A stretch of 64,000 nt of DNA from Sphingomicrobium sp. (GCA_036563485.1 DATCMI010000001.1:1179501-1243500); one strand, 5' to 3'; shown: positions 16,495-26,216, counted from the stretch's first letter. A program made the numbers and translations. The notes: generated by a model not told the origin, from the letters alone.

Positions 16495-17295
16495 CTAGGC
16501 GGGGAGGAGCCGCCGCTCCAGCTCGGCAATGATCCTCTCGCCATAATGGCGATTGGCGTGAGCGCCGCCGATGTGGAATTGCTCGCGAAGGAAGCCGCCC
16601 TCCACGGTGCCAGGCGGCGGCATCATCACTTCGATGCCGCGCTTGGTGCAGAATTTGTGCACGATGCTCGTCTGCAATGCCCAAAGCTTCCGGCGAAGGG
16701 CCGGCGGCGACACGCCCCGGCTGTGAATGCCGCCTTCGGCGAAAAAGCTCTCAAACCGCCTGGCGATGCGCGCGCCGTTTTCGATTGGCGGCGGCGCGAC
16801 GATGTGCAGGACGCGAGCAGACGTGCCAGTGCGCATCGCTTCAAGCGCCGCACCGTCCCCGTGGATGTGCAGGCCTTCGCCCTCGAAACCGTCGAGGACG
16901 GCCTCGGTAAGGAAGGCGCGAAGCGCGTGAAACGGGATGATCTCCACGTCCTCGCCCGATCGGGCGGCTTCCCGAGGCAGGTAGAAGTCGAACGGCTGCG
17001 GATGCTGGATTGTACCGAACATTGCGTAATGGCTGCCGCCGACCATCGAGAGGACGATGTCGTCCGGAGCAAGTGCAGCGATGCGGTGAAGGAAGGCATC
17101 GAAGCTGATGTCGCCGATCTGCTTTCCATCCTTCAGCTTGCTGCGCCGAAATCCCTCGATCGGAACGGGTCGGCCCTGCTCGCGGCGCAATTCGAGAGCC
17201 TCTATTACGGCGATGCTGTGGCTGTCGCCGAACAGCAGAAGCCTCGGCTTCACCCTCTCATCCGGTGCAGGGACGCTCAATGCGGGGGCCCGCAC
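16495..17295 (-). CDS. SGNH/GDSL-like hydrolase domain protein (hypothetical)
   Basis: This 266-aa protein opens with LLLFGDSHS near residue 20, the block I pattern of SGNH hydrolases with the nucleophile Ser in GDSHS. It ends with GGAHANRHYG, a possible block V His with the usual Asp replaced. A Gly-containing VGGSHY segment lies near residue 85. The substrate is unknown. Its GTG start is one base after the stop of the upstream oxygenase gene, so the two are probably co-translated. Activity is uncertain because the catalytic dyad is not canonical. Confidence 0.65.
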   Translation of the reverse strand: MRAPALSVPAPDERVKPRLLLFGDSHSIAVIEALELRREQGRPVPIEGFRRSKLKDGKQIGDISFDAFLHRIAALAPDDIVLSMVGGSHYAMFGTIQHPQPFDFYLPREAARSGEDVEIIPFHALRAFLTEAVLDGFEGEGLHIHGDGAALEAMRTGTSARVLHIVAPPPIENGARIARRFESFFAEGGIHSRGVSPPALRRKLWALQTSIVHKFCTKRGIEVMMPPPGTVEGGFLREQFHIGGAHANRHYGERIIAELERRLLPA

Positions 17296-17296
17296 G

Positions 17297-18244
17297 CTAG
17301 GTGAGCTTAATCTCGCGGAGCCGCTCCTGGAGATAGTCGTCAGCGGTGATCGGCGCCCATTTCGGCGCTTCGCCGGCAGGCACGGTGCCGGGCAGCGGTT
17401 CGATCAGGAAGTCGCTGCGGAAATGGAGAAAGAAGGGCATCGAATAGCGCGCCTTGCTTGCGCGGTCCGGCGCCGGGTTGACGACGCGGTGCGAAGTGGA
17501 GCGGAGCAAGCCGTTGGTCAGCCGCTGAAGCATGTCGCCGATGTTGATGACCATCTGCCCCGGCTCGGGCGACACCGGGATCCAGCGGCCGTCCTTTGTC
17601 AGTAGCTCGAGCCCCGCTTCCTCGGCGCCGAGAAGCAAGGTGATCGCATTGATGTCCTCATGCGCGCCGGCGCGGATATGCTCGCCCGTCGGCTCCTTCT
17701 GCGGCGGATAATGGAGCAGGCGGAGCACCGAATTGCCGTCGCGCACCGCGTCCTCGAAAAAGCTTTCGTCCACTTGAAGGTAACGGGCGATCGCCTTGAG
17801 GATGCGCAAACCCGCGCGGTCGAAGGTCGCGTACAATTCGGTGAAGGTGTCGCGGAAGCTCGGCACTTCCGCGGGCCAGACATTGTCCGGCATATGGTCG
17901 CGGAAGCGATGACCTTCGGCGAGGTCGCGGCCGACGTGCCAGAATTCCTTGAGGTCGTGCGCCTTGTGGCCCTTGGCCGTCTCGATCCCGAAGGGCGTAT
18001 AGCCGCGCGCCCCGCCGCCCCCTGCGATGTGATAATTGCGCTTCACCTCTTCGGAGAGCGCGAAGAAGGCTTTCGACTTTTCCTCGGCGCGAGCGATCAG
18101 ATCGTCGGGAATGCCGTGGTCAGCGATAACCGCGAATCCATATTCCTCGAAGCTGCGCCCAAGCTTGTCGGCGAACGCATCCGGGTCGCGGCCTTCGTCG
18201 GCGAGCGACACCGAGGCGATGTCGTCTTTCATGATCGTCGTCAT
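17297..18244 (-). CDS. 2-oxoglutarate/Fe(II)-dependent oxygenase, isopenicillin N synthase-like family
   Basis: A non-heme iron dioxygenase with an N-terminal DIOX_N-type domain (FEEYGFAVIADHGIP) and a C-terminal 2OG-FeII domain. Iron ligands are seen in GAHEDINAITLL (HxD) and TSHRVVNP (distal His), followed by RYSMPFF with the 2OG-binding RxS arginine. Proteins of this type are widespread in proteobacteria and mostly lack a known substrate. At 315 aa it is normal length. A second ATG lies four codons in. Confidence 0.85.
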   Translation of the reverse strand: MTTIMKDDIASVSLADEGRDPDAFADKLGRSFEEYGFAVIADHGIPDDLIARAEEKSKAFFALSEEVKRNYHIAGGGGARGYTPFGIETAKGHKAHDLKEFWHVGRDLAEGHRFRDHMPDNVWPAEVPSFRDTFTELYATFDRAGLRILKAIARYLQVDESFFEDAVRDGNSVLRLLHYPPQKEPTGEHIRAGAHEDINAITLLLGAEEAGLELLTKDGRWIPVSPEPGQMVINIGDMLQRLTNGLLRSTSHRVVNPAPDRASKARYSMPFFLHFRSDFLIEPLPGTVPAGEAPKWAPITADDYLQERLREIKLT

Positions 18245-18253
18245 GCCGCCCGC

Positions 18254-19573
18254 TTACGCCGGTAGCATCAGCCCCGCCAGCGCCGCGCTCATCAAATTGG
18301 CAAGGCTGCCGCCGAGCAAAGCGCGAAGGCCGAGCCGCGCGATCACCGGCCGCTGGTTCGGCGCCAGCCCGCCGGTGACTGCCATCTGGATCGCGATCGA
18401 GCTGAAATTGGCAAAGCCGCACAGGGCAAAGGTGATCATCGCCCGGGTCCGCTCGCTAAGCGCGCCAGGGTTCATGGCGCCGAGATCGATGAATGCAACG
18501 AATTCATTGAGCACGATCTTGGTGCCGAACAGGCCGCCGGCGGCGCCCGCCTCCGTCCACGGCACGCCGATCAGATACATGACAGGCTGAAACGCGAGGC
18601 CGACGAGGCGCTGGAAGCTCAAGTCGGGGATGCCGACGAGATTGCCGAGGCCGCCGAGCAGGCCGTTGGCGAGCGCGACCAGCGCGACGAAGGCCAGCAC
18701 CATGGCGCCGACCGCGACCGCGAGCTTGACGCCGGTCTGCGCGCCCTGGGCAGCGGCCATGATGATATTAGCCGGCCGCTCGCCTTCCTCGAAGGTTTCG
18801 GCGAGTTGGACCCGCTGTCCGGGATTGTCCTCCGGCAGCAGGTCGGCGGGGCCTTCGCCGCTGATGCGCGATTCCGGCAGCTCGATGTGCGCCGGCTCCG
18901 GCGTATCGTCGTCGACATCCGGCATGATGATCTTGGCCATCAGGATGCCGCCCGGCGCCGACATGAAAGCCGCGGCGAGCAAATAAGGCAGGTAGCGTTC
19001 GCCGAGCAGCGCCGCATAGGCAGCGAGGATGGTGCCGGCCACTCCGGCCATGCCGACCGTCATCAGCGTGAACAGCCGCGCCGGCGGAAGCGCGGCGAGA
19101 TAGGGGCGCACGACGAGCGGCGATTCGGACTGGCCGACGAAGATGTTGGCAGCTGCGCCGAGCGCTTCGACCCGGCCGATCCCGGTGATCCAGCCGATGG
19201 CGCCGCCGACCCAGCGCACGATCCGCTGCATGATCCCGAGATAGTAAAGAATCGAGACGAGCGCCGCGAAGAAGATGATCACCGGCAAAGCGGCGATCGC
19301 GAAAGTGTTGGCCAGCGGGTTGTTGGCAGTCGGGCCGAACAGGAATTCGGTGCCCTTGCCGGCATAGCCGAGGAGGTTGGAGACGCCGGTCGCCAGCGTT
19401 TCGATCACCGCGCGCCCGCCGCTGGTGTAGAGCACCAGAAAGGCGACGAACGCCTGCAGCGCGAAGGCTGCGCCGACCACGCGCGGTCGGATCGCCCGCC
19501 GGTTCGACGACGCCAGGAATGCGATGCCCAGAATGACGATGATGCCGGCAATGCCGAGCCACTTGCTGTTCAA
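18254..19573 (-). CDS. Concentrative nucleoside transporter (CNT/NupC family)
   Basis: An inner-membrane nucleoside symporter with about 10 hydrophobic segments. The substrate/ion-binding signatures of CNT proteins are present: NIFVGQSESPL in the first half, MSAPGGILMAK near residue 215 and LNEFVAFIDLG in the second half. At 439 aa it is the bacterial length. It would take up nucleosides released by the exported nuclease and nucleotidase encoded nearby and deliver them to Cdd and the adenosine-kinase-like protein. Confidence 0.92.
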   Translation of the reverse strand: MNSKWLGIAGIIVILGIAFLASSNRRAIRPRVVGAAFALQAFVAFLVLYTSGGRAVIETLATGVSNLLGYAGKGTEFLFGPTANNPLANTFAIAALPVIIFFAALVSILYYLGIMQRIVRWVGGAIGWITGIGRVEALGAAANIFVGQSESPLVVRPYLAALPPARLFTLMTVGMAGVAGTILAAYAALLGERYLPYLLAAAFMSAPGGILMAKIIMPDVDDDTPEPAHIELPESRISGEGPADLLPEDNPGQRVQLAETFEEGERPANIIMAAAQGAQTGVKLAVAVGAMVLAFVALVALANGLLGGLGNLVGIPDLSFQRLVGLAFQPVMYLIGVPWTEAGAAGGLFGTKIVLNEFVAFIDLGAMNPGALSERTRAMITFALCGFANFSSIAIQMAVTGGLAPNQRPVIARLGLRALLGGSLANLMSAALAGLMLPA

Positions 19574-19587
19574 CTTCCGTCCCCGCC

Positions 19588-20166
19588 CTAAAGAACCATG
19601 CCCTGAGTAGCGTTCGCAGCGGCTTCGTCCAGCAATTGCAGCGCTTCTTGCGGGGTCGTCGCGACCAGGAGCTGGGCGCGGCGGGAGGGCGACATGAAGC
19701 CGCTTTCAGCCGCATGGTCGATGAACTCGATCAGCCCGTCCCAATAGCCTCCGACGTTGAGCAGGCAGAAGGGCTTGGAATGATAGCCGAGCGCGTTCCA
19801 GCTCCACGCTTCGAACAGTTCGTCAAGCGTGCCGATGCCGCCCGGCAAGGCGAGGAAGGCGTCGGCGAGGTCGGTCATCTTCGCCTTGCGTTCGTGCATG
19901 CTGGTGACGACGTGAAGCTCGGTGAGGCGCGGGTGGGCGACTTCGATGTCGACGAGCGCCTGCGGGATGACGCCATAGGCCTTGCCGCCGCGGTCCAGCA
20001 CTTCGTCGGCGACCAGGCCCATGAGCCCGAGCCGGCCGCCGCCGTAGACGAGGTCGACGCTTTGTTCGGCCATCGCCGCCGCAGTGGCTTTGGTGGCATC
20101 CGCGAACACCGGGTCGCTGCCCATCGCCGAGCCGCAATAAACGGCAAGCTGGCGGAGGTTCTTCAC
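19588..20166 (-). CDS. LOG-family nucleoside 5'-monophosphate phosphoribohydrolase
   Basis: Members cut the N-glycosidic bond of AMP-like nucleotides, including cytokinin monophosphates. The 192-aa protein shows the defining PGGIGTLDELFE motif, the GGGRLGLMG loop and an N-terminal VYCGSA nucleotide-fold strand. I place the start at GTG 20166, which overlaps the stop of the upstream kinase gene (GTGA); the longer frame to 20256 is its shadow. It adds a second AMP-hydrolysing activity near amn. Confidence 0.88.
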   Translation of the reverse strand: MKNLRQLAVYCGSAMGSDPVFADATKATAAAMAEQSVDLVYGGGRLGLMGLVADEVLDRGGKAYGVIPQALVDIEVAHPRLTELHVVTSMHERKAKMTDLADAFLALPGGIGTLDELFEAWSWNALGYHSKPFCLLNVGGYWDGLIEFIDHAAESGFMSPSRRAQLLVATTPQEALQLLDEAAANATQGMVL

Positions 20167-21149
20167 AGGCCGACCACCTGGCGGAGGTCTCGTTCCGGGC
20201 GGGCACCGAAGTGCGAGATGACTTCCGCTGCGGCCGCTCCGCCGGCGTTCAGGCATTGCTTCAGCCCGCGGCCGCGCAACCGAGCGGCGAGGAAGCCCGC
20301 CGCGAACTGGTCGCCGGCGCCGGTCGTATCGACAATGGCGGCGACCTGCTGGGCCGCCACCTCGACCCGTTCGCCGCCCTCCGCTGCGGCCGCGCCATTA
20401 GCGCCGCAGGTGATCACGATCGTTCCGACTTTGCCGGCCAGCGCCTCGAAGCAGCCGGCGACCGACGTCGCGCCGCTGAGGTGGCGCATCTCTTCTTCGT
20501 TGCCGAACAGGATGTCGACGACGCCGCCTTCGACCATGCCGAGCACGCCGTTGCGGCGGTCGCCGATGCACAGGCTCTCCGACAGAGTGAACGCGACGGT
20601 TCGGCCCGCCGAATGGGCGATTTCGGCGGCACGCAGCATAGCCGCGCGCGGCCGCTCGGGCCCCCACAAATAACCTTCGAGGAAAGTGATGGCGGCGGAG
20701 CGGATGACGTCCGGATCGAGGCTGGAGACGGTCAGCTCGTGGCTGGCGCCGGGACAGGTGTTCATCGTCCGCTGCGCATCCGGCGTGACGAGGATCAGGC
20801 AGGTGCCGGTCGGCGGCGGCCCGGGGATGGCAGGCGTCGAAAAGTCGACCCCGAGCGCGCGCATGTCATGGGCGAAGATGGCGCCGAGCTGATCGTCGGC
20901 GACCTGGCCGACGAACGCCGCGCGGAGCCCCATTGCCGCCGCGCCGGCCATGCTGTTGGCCGCCGACCCGCCGCTGCTCTCACGCGCCGGACCCATGGAG
21001 CGGTACAGGTCTTCCGCCTGGTCCGGGGTGAGCAGCCGCATCGAGCCCTTGTCGAAGCCGCGCGCGGCAAGGAATGAGTCGTCGCAGGTCGCGATGACGT
21101 CGACGATCGCGTCGCCGATCGCGACAAGGTCAAGCTTTGCGGAATTCAC
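20163..21149 (-). CDS. PfkB-family sugar/nucleoside kinase, adenosine kinase-like
   Basis: A ribokinase-fold kinase. It shows the N-terminal LVAIGDAIVDV strand, the GGSAANSM sugar-binding motif and the anion hole/catalytic base motif DTTGAGDQFAAGF. The NTCPGASHEL stretch resembles bacterial adenosine kinases. The start is set at GTG 21149 (VNSAKLD); the frame stays open to 21221 but those residues look non-coding. It is coupled to the LOG gene. Adenosine is the likely substrate by resemblance and context, but other nucleosides or sugars remain possible. Confidence 0.83.
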   Translation of the reverse strand: MNSAKLDLVAIGDAIVDVIATCDDSFLAARGFDKGSMRLLTPDQAEDLYRSMGPARESSGGSAANSMAGAAAMGLRAAFVGQVADDQLGAIFAHDMRALGVDFSTPAIPGPPPTGTCLILVTPDAQRTMNTCPGASHELTVSSLDPDVIRSAAITFLEGYLWGPERPRAAMLRAAEIAHSAGRTVAFTLSESLCIGDRRNGVLGMVEGGVVDILFGNEEEMRHLSGATSVAGCFEALAGKVGTIVITCGANGAAAAEGGERVEVAAQQVAAIVDTTGAGDQFAAGFLAARLRGRGLKQCLNAGGAAAAEVISHFGARPERDLRQVVGL

Positions 21150-21227
21150 GAGCGCGAGCGCTACCCGCGCGCGGCGATATCGGTCAACGGCGGTTGCGCA
21201 GTTCGCTGAACCGGTTAGCACCGGGAC

Positions 21228-21890
21228 ATGGCTTCAGGAAAAACGCTCCCGCTCTCGCTCTTCGCCTTCGCCGTCTTCTACGGCGGCATGGTCTGTATCG
21301 CCGGCGTGCTCGGCAACAAGCAGGTGGCGCTGGGGCCGCTGGCGGTCGAGGCGGGGATCTTCGCTTTCCTGCTGCTGGTCGTCACCTCAAGCGCTGTCGC
21401 CGAGCTTCATGGGCGTTCCACCGCGAATCGGATGGTGCTGTTTGGCTTCGTGCCGCTGCTGATGTCGCTGGCCTTGACCCTGGTGGTCCTTGGCCTTCCC
21501 GCATCGCCGCAGATGGAGGCCGAGCGCCTCTCCGCCTTCGAGTTGATGATGAGCGGCACGCCGCGCATCTGGCTCGGCGGGATCATCGCCTACGGCATCT
21601 CGACCCTGCTCAACGTCACGATCTTCACGAGGCTCAAGGCCCGCGAGGGCGGCGGCCTGCTGTGGCTGCGCTCCGGCATCGCCAGCGTGCTCAGCCAGGT
21701 CGTGGACACGTTGATCTTCATCACCGTCGCCTTCTACGGGGTCTTCCCGGTCGGCGAACTGCTGCTTGGCCAGATGCTTGCGAAGGTTGTGCTGTCCGCG
21801 GTGCTGGTGCCGCCGCTGGTTTACCTGATGGTATGGCTCGGCAACCGGCTCGATAGTGACGGCAACGGCGCACGCGCGGCCCACGACTAG
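21228..21890 (+). CDS. Queuosine precursor transporter (YhhQ/QueP, VUT family)
   Basis: A six-helix inner-membrane protein of 220 residues. Family features include the GNKQV segment near residue 30, the conserved VVTSSAVAELHGRSTANRMV segment and the late SQVVDTLIFITVAF helix. YhhQ imports preQ0/preQ1 for queuosine tRNA modification. QueF is encoded 39 kb away in the same window. It is transcribed divergently from the kinase gene. Confidence 0.88.
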   Translation: MASGKTLPLSLFAFAVFYGGMVCIAGVLGNKQVALGPLAVEAGIFAFLLLVVTSSAVAELHGRSTANRMVLFGFVPLLMSLALTLVVLGLPASPQMEAERLSAFELMMSGTPRIWLGGIIAYGISTLLNVTIFTRLKAREGGGLLWLRSGIASVLSQVVDTLIFITVAFYGVFPVGELLLGQMLAKVVLSAVLVPPLVYLMVWLGNRLDSDGNGARAAHD

Positions 21891-22061
21891 GTTCCCGGCG
21901 AACAGCCGTTATCCCCAGAAAATTGAGCAGTGTGGCTGCTCCGCAACAACCCGAATCGGAATCCGCTGCTAAGGCTCGCCCCGTAATATTAGTGACTTGG
22001 AAGCCGCCTAGCGGCCCCGCATCCGCTTAAATATCCAACTCGACTCGGGGGAGTTCTTTCC

Positions 22062-25000
22062 GTGAAGACATCTACGCTGCTGCGCTCCTGTGCGGCTCTC
22101 GCTTTTGCCGTTTCCGCAACCACGGTCATTCCGGGGTCCGCCTTCGCACAGCAGATCACCAGCTCCATCACCGGTCAGGTGACCAATGCGGCGGGTGCGC
22201 CGGCTGCGGGCGCCGAAGTCGTCATCACCGACACGCGCACCGGCGCTTCGCGGACGATCACCACGGACGAGGGTGGCCGCTTCAACGCGACGGGCCTGAC
22301 GACCGGCGGTCCCTACACCATTACCGCGACCGCGAACGGCCTGCAGGGCCAGACGGTCCAGGGCATCCAGACGACCCTCCAGGGCCCGACGCAGCTCACC
22401 TTCGCTCTGACCCCCGCTGCGGCGGGCGACAGCGCCGGCGCGATCGTCGTCACTGCTCAGCGCGTCCGCGCGACCCAGCTCGAGATCGGCCCCGGCACCT
22501 CGTTCAGCCAGGAAGTCATGCAGGCTGCGCCGACGTTCGACCGTGACATCCGCGACATCATCAAGCAGGACCCGCGCGTCACGCTCGACCGCCAGGACGT
22601 CGCTGCCGGCGGTTCCGGTTCCGACCGCATCTCCTGCCTCGGCGGCAACGACCGCTTCAACACCTTTACGGTGGACGGCATCCCGCAGAGCGACATCTAC
22701 GGCCTTAACGAAACGGGCTTCTCGTCGCGCAGCTCGACTCCGGTGCCGTACAACGCGGTCCGCGAAACGCAGATCCAGTTCGCGCCGTTCGACGTCGAAT
22801 ATGGCCAGTTCACCGGCTGCGCCATCAACGTCGTTACCCGCTCGGGCTCCAACCGCTTCCATGGCGGCGGCTATTACGAGTTCACCAACGACGGCCTGCG
22901 CGGCAACACGGTCGCCGGCCGCGACGTTCCCGAAATCCAGCCCGACCGCCGATGGGGCGTCTCGCTGGGCGGACCGATCTGGCGCGACCGCCTGTTCTTC
23001 TTCGGCGCTTATGAAAAGCAGAAGTCCGGCCAGGCGCAGGACGACGGTCCGACCGGTGCCGGCTACGCCAATGAGATCGCCGGCGTGAGCGTCACGCAGT
23101 TCAACGAAATCGCGGACGTTCTGCGGACGGTCTACAACATCGACCCGGGCCCGCTGGTTTCGACCCGTCCGTTCAGCAACAAGCGGCTGTTCGGCCGCGT
23201 CGATGCGCAGATCACCGACGACCATCGTCTCGAGCTGACGCACCAGCGGCTGAAGGAAAGCAGCGTCCGCACCGACGACTTCAACACCAACAACAATGTC
23301 GTCACCGGTTTGAACAGCTTCTACACCAGCGGCACCAACTCGCGTTATTCCTCCGCTCGCCTCTATTCGAACTGGACCGATCGGCTCTCGACGCAGCTGA
23401 GCTTCGCCCGGTCGAACATCCGCGACCTCCAGGATCCGGTCGGTGGCGGCGACGCCTTCTCGGAAAACCCGGTCCCGCGCATCGTCGTCGGCGTCGACAA
23501 TCCGGGCAGCGCGACGGACGGTACCGTGGTCGCAGGACCCGGCTTCTCCCGCTCGGCGAACGACCTTCGCACCAAGCTCAACCAGTATAAGGCGGTCGCC
23601 AACTGGGATGCCGGTGCACACAAGCTGAAGTTCGGCTTCGAGCTCAACAAGGCCGACCTGTTCAACGTCTTCGTGCAGCAGGCCACCGGCACGCTGGTGT
23701 TCCGCAACATCAACGACCTCAAGGCGGGCCTGCTCTCGCCGGGTGCGTCGACCAGCAATCCGATCGCCAGCGTGACCATCCCCGGCACCGCCGCGGGTGC
23801 GGCGATCCAGGCGACGGCGTCGGGCGATATTCGTGACGGCGGCGCGGAGTTCAGCCGCTCGATCTATTCGCTCTATGCGCAGGACGACTGGCAGGTCAGC
23901 GACGCGTTCAAGCTCGTCGGCGGCGTGCGCGTCGATTGGCTCACGGGCGACCGGCCGAAGCTCAACGAGAATTTCGTCAAGCGCTACGGCTTCGGCAACG
24001 ATTTCGGGTTCAGCGACCTCGACCCCGTCGTCCTTCCGCGCATCGGCTTCACCTACAACTTGCCGGAAATGGGCGTCCTGCGCCGCAGCAAGGTCCAGGG
24101 CGGTGTCGGCATCTTCTCGGGCGGCGATCCGCTCGTGTGGTTCGGCAACGTGTTCCAGAACAACGGCCAGGCCTTCGCCCAGGCGGCGAGCGGCGCCGGC
24201 AACGGCACGACTTGCCCCGCGGGCCAGATCGACGTCGTCGTCAACGGCCAGTTCACCGGCTTCCCGCAGTGCGTCGTCGACGCGGCGCAGGCGACCGCGG
24301 CCAAGGGCACCGGCTTCACCCAGGCGGTGGATCCGAACCTCAAGCTCGGCACCGTGTGGCGCGCCAACATCGGCTATTCGACCGGGGTCGACTTCAACGA
24401 CACCGCCTTCGGCCGCGGCTGGCAGCTGAACCTCGATTACATCTACAGCCAGTACAAGAACCCGTTCACGATCGCCGACCTGTCGCAGGCCGTCGATCCG
24501 TCCAAGGGTCTCAACGGCTACACCGTCGACGGCCGTCCGATCTATTCGACGATCGACCCGCTTCGCGCGGGTTGCGCGGCGACCCTGGTCGGGATCACGC
24601 CAACTCCGATCTACGAAGGCGTGACTGCAGCCTGTTTCCAGACCGGTACCCGCGGCGAATATGTCCTGACCAACGCAGGCGATTACCGCACGCACGTCGC
24701 GTCGGCGATCGTCACCAAGCGCTTCGACAGCGGCATCTTCACGCCGGGCGGATCGAGCTACTTCACCTTCGGTTACGCATACACGAACGCGCATGATAAC
24801 CGGAACATGTACAACTCGACCGCCGGTTCAAACTACAACGTCACGGCCGTGTTCGACCGGCAGGATCCGGCACCGTCACGAAGCTTCTACGAGAGCCGGC
24901 ACAACGTCACGCTGTCGGGCAACTTCAAGGAGAAGTTCTTCGGCGATCTCGCGACCTCGGTCGGCTTCACCTACGTCGGCCGCTCGGGCCGTCCGTACAG

Positions 25001-25562
25001 CCTGACCTTCTCGGGCTCGGGCGTGTTCAACGCGAACCAGAGCAGCAGCACCAACGGCAACCTGGTTTACCTGCCGACCGGCATCGACGACCCGAACCTG
25101 TCGCCAACGTCGAACAAGGCGGCCGTCGCGCGCCTGGTCGCGTTCGCCGACACCATCGGTTGCGCGAAGAAGTATCGCGGCAGGACGGTTCCGCGGAACA
25201 CCTGCAACAACAATTGGTACAACGACCTCGACCTCCGCTTCGCCCAGGAGCTTCCCGGACCGGGAGCGCTGCTCGGCCGGCCGGCGGGGATGAAGGACAA
25301 GCTGACCGCCTATGTGGTGTTCAACAACTTCTTCAACTTCCTGAACGAGAACGCCAACGTGAACCGTCGGCGTGACTTCGGCGGGCGCCAGGAGATCGTC
25401 GGCATCAGTGGTGTCGATGCCCAGGGCCGCTACATCATCAGCAACTCGAACCCGCTGAACCCCAGCGCGACCACGGGGCTGACGCCGTACCAGACGGCCA
25501 ACACGATCAACACCACCACCTCAGTGTGGCAGGTGAAGCTCGGCCTCAGCTACGACTTCTAA
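22062..25562 (+). CDS. Large TonB-dependent receptor, Oar-like, with N-terminal carboxypeptidase-regulatory domain
   Basis: An 1166-residue outer-membrane protein. A signal peptide (cut near AFAQQ) is followed by a CarboxypepD_reg-like beta-sandwich at about 35-115, then a plug domain (DIIKQDPRVTLDRQ, TVDGIPQ, EYGQFTGCAINVVTRSGSN) and a large barrel ending in the BAM-recognised aromatic residue (GLSYDF). The GTG start at 22062 is preceded by a GGGGGAG Shine-Dalgarno. Oar-like receptors often import large substrates or peptides; the ligand here is unknown. The gene stands alone and ends at a strong terminator. Confidence 0.9.
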   Translation: MKTSTLLRSCAALAFAVSATTVIPGSAFAQQITSSITGQVTNAAGAPAAGAEVVITDTRTGASRTITTDEGGRFNATGLTTGGPYTITATANGLQGQTVQGIQTTLQGPTQLTFALTPAAAGDSAGAIVVTAQRVRATQLEIGPGTSFSQEVMQAAPTFDRDIRDIIKQDPRVTLDRQDVAAGGSGSDRISCLGGNDRFNTFTVDGIPQSDIYGLNETGFSSRSSTPVPYNAVRETQIQFAPFDVEYGQFTGCAINVVTRSGSNRFHGGGYYEFTNDGLRGNTVAGRDVPEIQPDRRWGVSLGGPIWRDRLFFFGAYEKQKSGQAQDDGPTGAGYANEIAGVSVTQFNEIADVLRTVYNIDPGPLVSTRPFSNKRLFGRVDAQITDDHRLELTHQRLKESSVRTDDFNTNNNVVTGLNSFYTSGTNSRYSSARLYSNWTDRLSTQLSFARSNIRDLQDPVGGGDAFSENPVPRIVVGVDNPGSATDGTVVAGPGFSRSANDLRTKLNQYKAVANWDAGAHKLKFGFELNKADLFNVFVQQATGTLVFRNINDLKAGLLSPGASTSNPIASVTIPGTAAGAAIQATASGDIRDGGAEFSRSIYSLYAQDDWQVSDAFKLVGGVRVDWLTGDRPKLNENFVKRYGFGNDFGFSDLDPVVLPRIGFTYNLPEMGVLRRSKVQGGVGIFSGGDPLVWFGNVFQNNGQAFAQAASGAGNGTTCPAGQIDVVVNGQFTGFPQCVVDAAQATAAKGTGFTQAVDPNLKLGTVWRANIGYSTGVDFNDTAFGRGWQLNLDYIYSQYKNPFTIADLSQAVDPSKGLNGYTVDGRPIYSTIDPLRAGCAATLVGITPTPIYEGVTAACFQTGTRGEYVLTNAGDYRTHVASAIVTKRFDSGIFTPGGSSYFTFGYAYTNAHDNRNMYNSTAGSNYNVTAVFDRQDPAPSRSFYESRHNVTLSGNFKEKFFGDLATSVGFTYVGRSGRPYSLTFSGSGVFNANQSSSTNGNLVYLPTGIDDPNLSPTSNKAAVARLVAFADTIGCAKKYRGRTVPRNTCNNNWYNDLDLRFAQELPGPGALLGRPAGMKDKLTAYVVFNNFFNFLNENANVNRRRDFGGRQEIVGISGVDAQGRYIISNSNPLNPSATTGLTPYQTANTINTTTSVWQVKLGLSYDF

Positions 25563-25584
25563 GCCGAAGCGAAGCAAGAAAAGG

Positions 25585-25617
25585 AGGGCGCTCGCAGCGA
25601 TGCGGGCGCCCTTTTTT
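25585..25617 (+). terminator. Rho-independent terminator after the Oar-like receptor
   Basis: A GGGCGC / GCGCCC stem (25586-25591 with 25606-25611) encloses a loop that can pair further. Six T residues follow at once. It lies 23 bases past the receptor stop. Confidence 0.85.
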
Positions 25618-25640
25618 GTGCGTCGGTCAGGATGAGGAAG

Positions 25641-25730
<90 letters not shown>

Positions 25731-25874
25731 GCGATGAGACCTGGGGTGCTGCCCGCGGCATGCGCGGCTGGTCGCGGCGGGGCTCTAGCAGGGGGCCTAT
25801 CCCTTGCCTAGATGGCAGCCGCGCCTAGATTGTCGTTCATGAGCCCATTTGAACCGCTCGGACGTTCCCCCGCC

Positions 25875-26216
25875 ATGGCCCAGAAGATGGACATGCCCCT
25901 GGCCCGCTTCGCGATCGGCGACGTCGTCCGTCACAAGATGTTCGACTTCCGCGGCGTGATCTTCGACGTCGACCCGTTCTTCGCAAACACCGAGGAATGG
26001 TACGAGGCGATCCCGGAGCCGCTACGCCCGTCGAAGGACCAGCCCTTCTACCACCTGCTCGCCGAGAATGAGGAGAGCAGCTACGTCGCTTATGTCAGCC
26101 AGCAGAACCTGGTTGCTGACGATAGCGACGACCCGATTGACCATCCGGCCCTGGCGTCGATGTTCGACGGGATCGAGGGCGGCCGGTACCAGCTCCGCCC
26201 GGAGCACCGCCACTAG
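25875..26216 (+). CDS. hspQ: Heat shock protein HspQ-like (YccV family)
   Basis: A small protein of 113 residues. The family signature is clear: FAIGDVVRHKMFDFRGVIFDVDP, then TEEWYEAIP, PFYHLLAENEESSYVAYVSQQNL. In enterobacteria HspQ modulates Lon proteolysis and binds hemimethylated DNA. I chose ATG 25875 (MAQKMDM...); an in-frame ATG at 25839 would add 12 residues, and neither has a strong Shine-Dalgarno. Confidence 0.85.
   Translation: MAQKMDMPLARFAIGDVVRHKMFDFRGVIFDVDPFFANTEEWYEAIPEPLRPSKDQPFYHLLAENEESSYVAYVSQQNLVADDSDDPIDHPALASMFDGIEGGRYQLRPEHRH

Noticed and set aside
22008-24794. A 928-codon open frame antisense to the Oar-like receptor
   Set aside because: It is a high-GC shadow of the receptor gene. 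It has no signal, domain or hydrophobic pattern, and the receptor on the other strand has clear domains.
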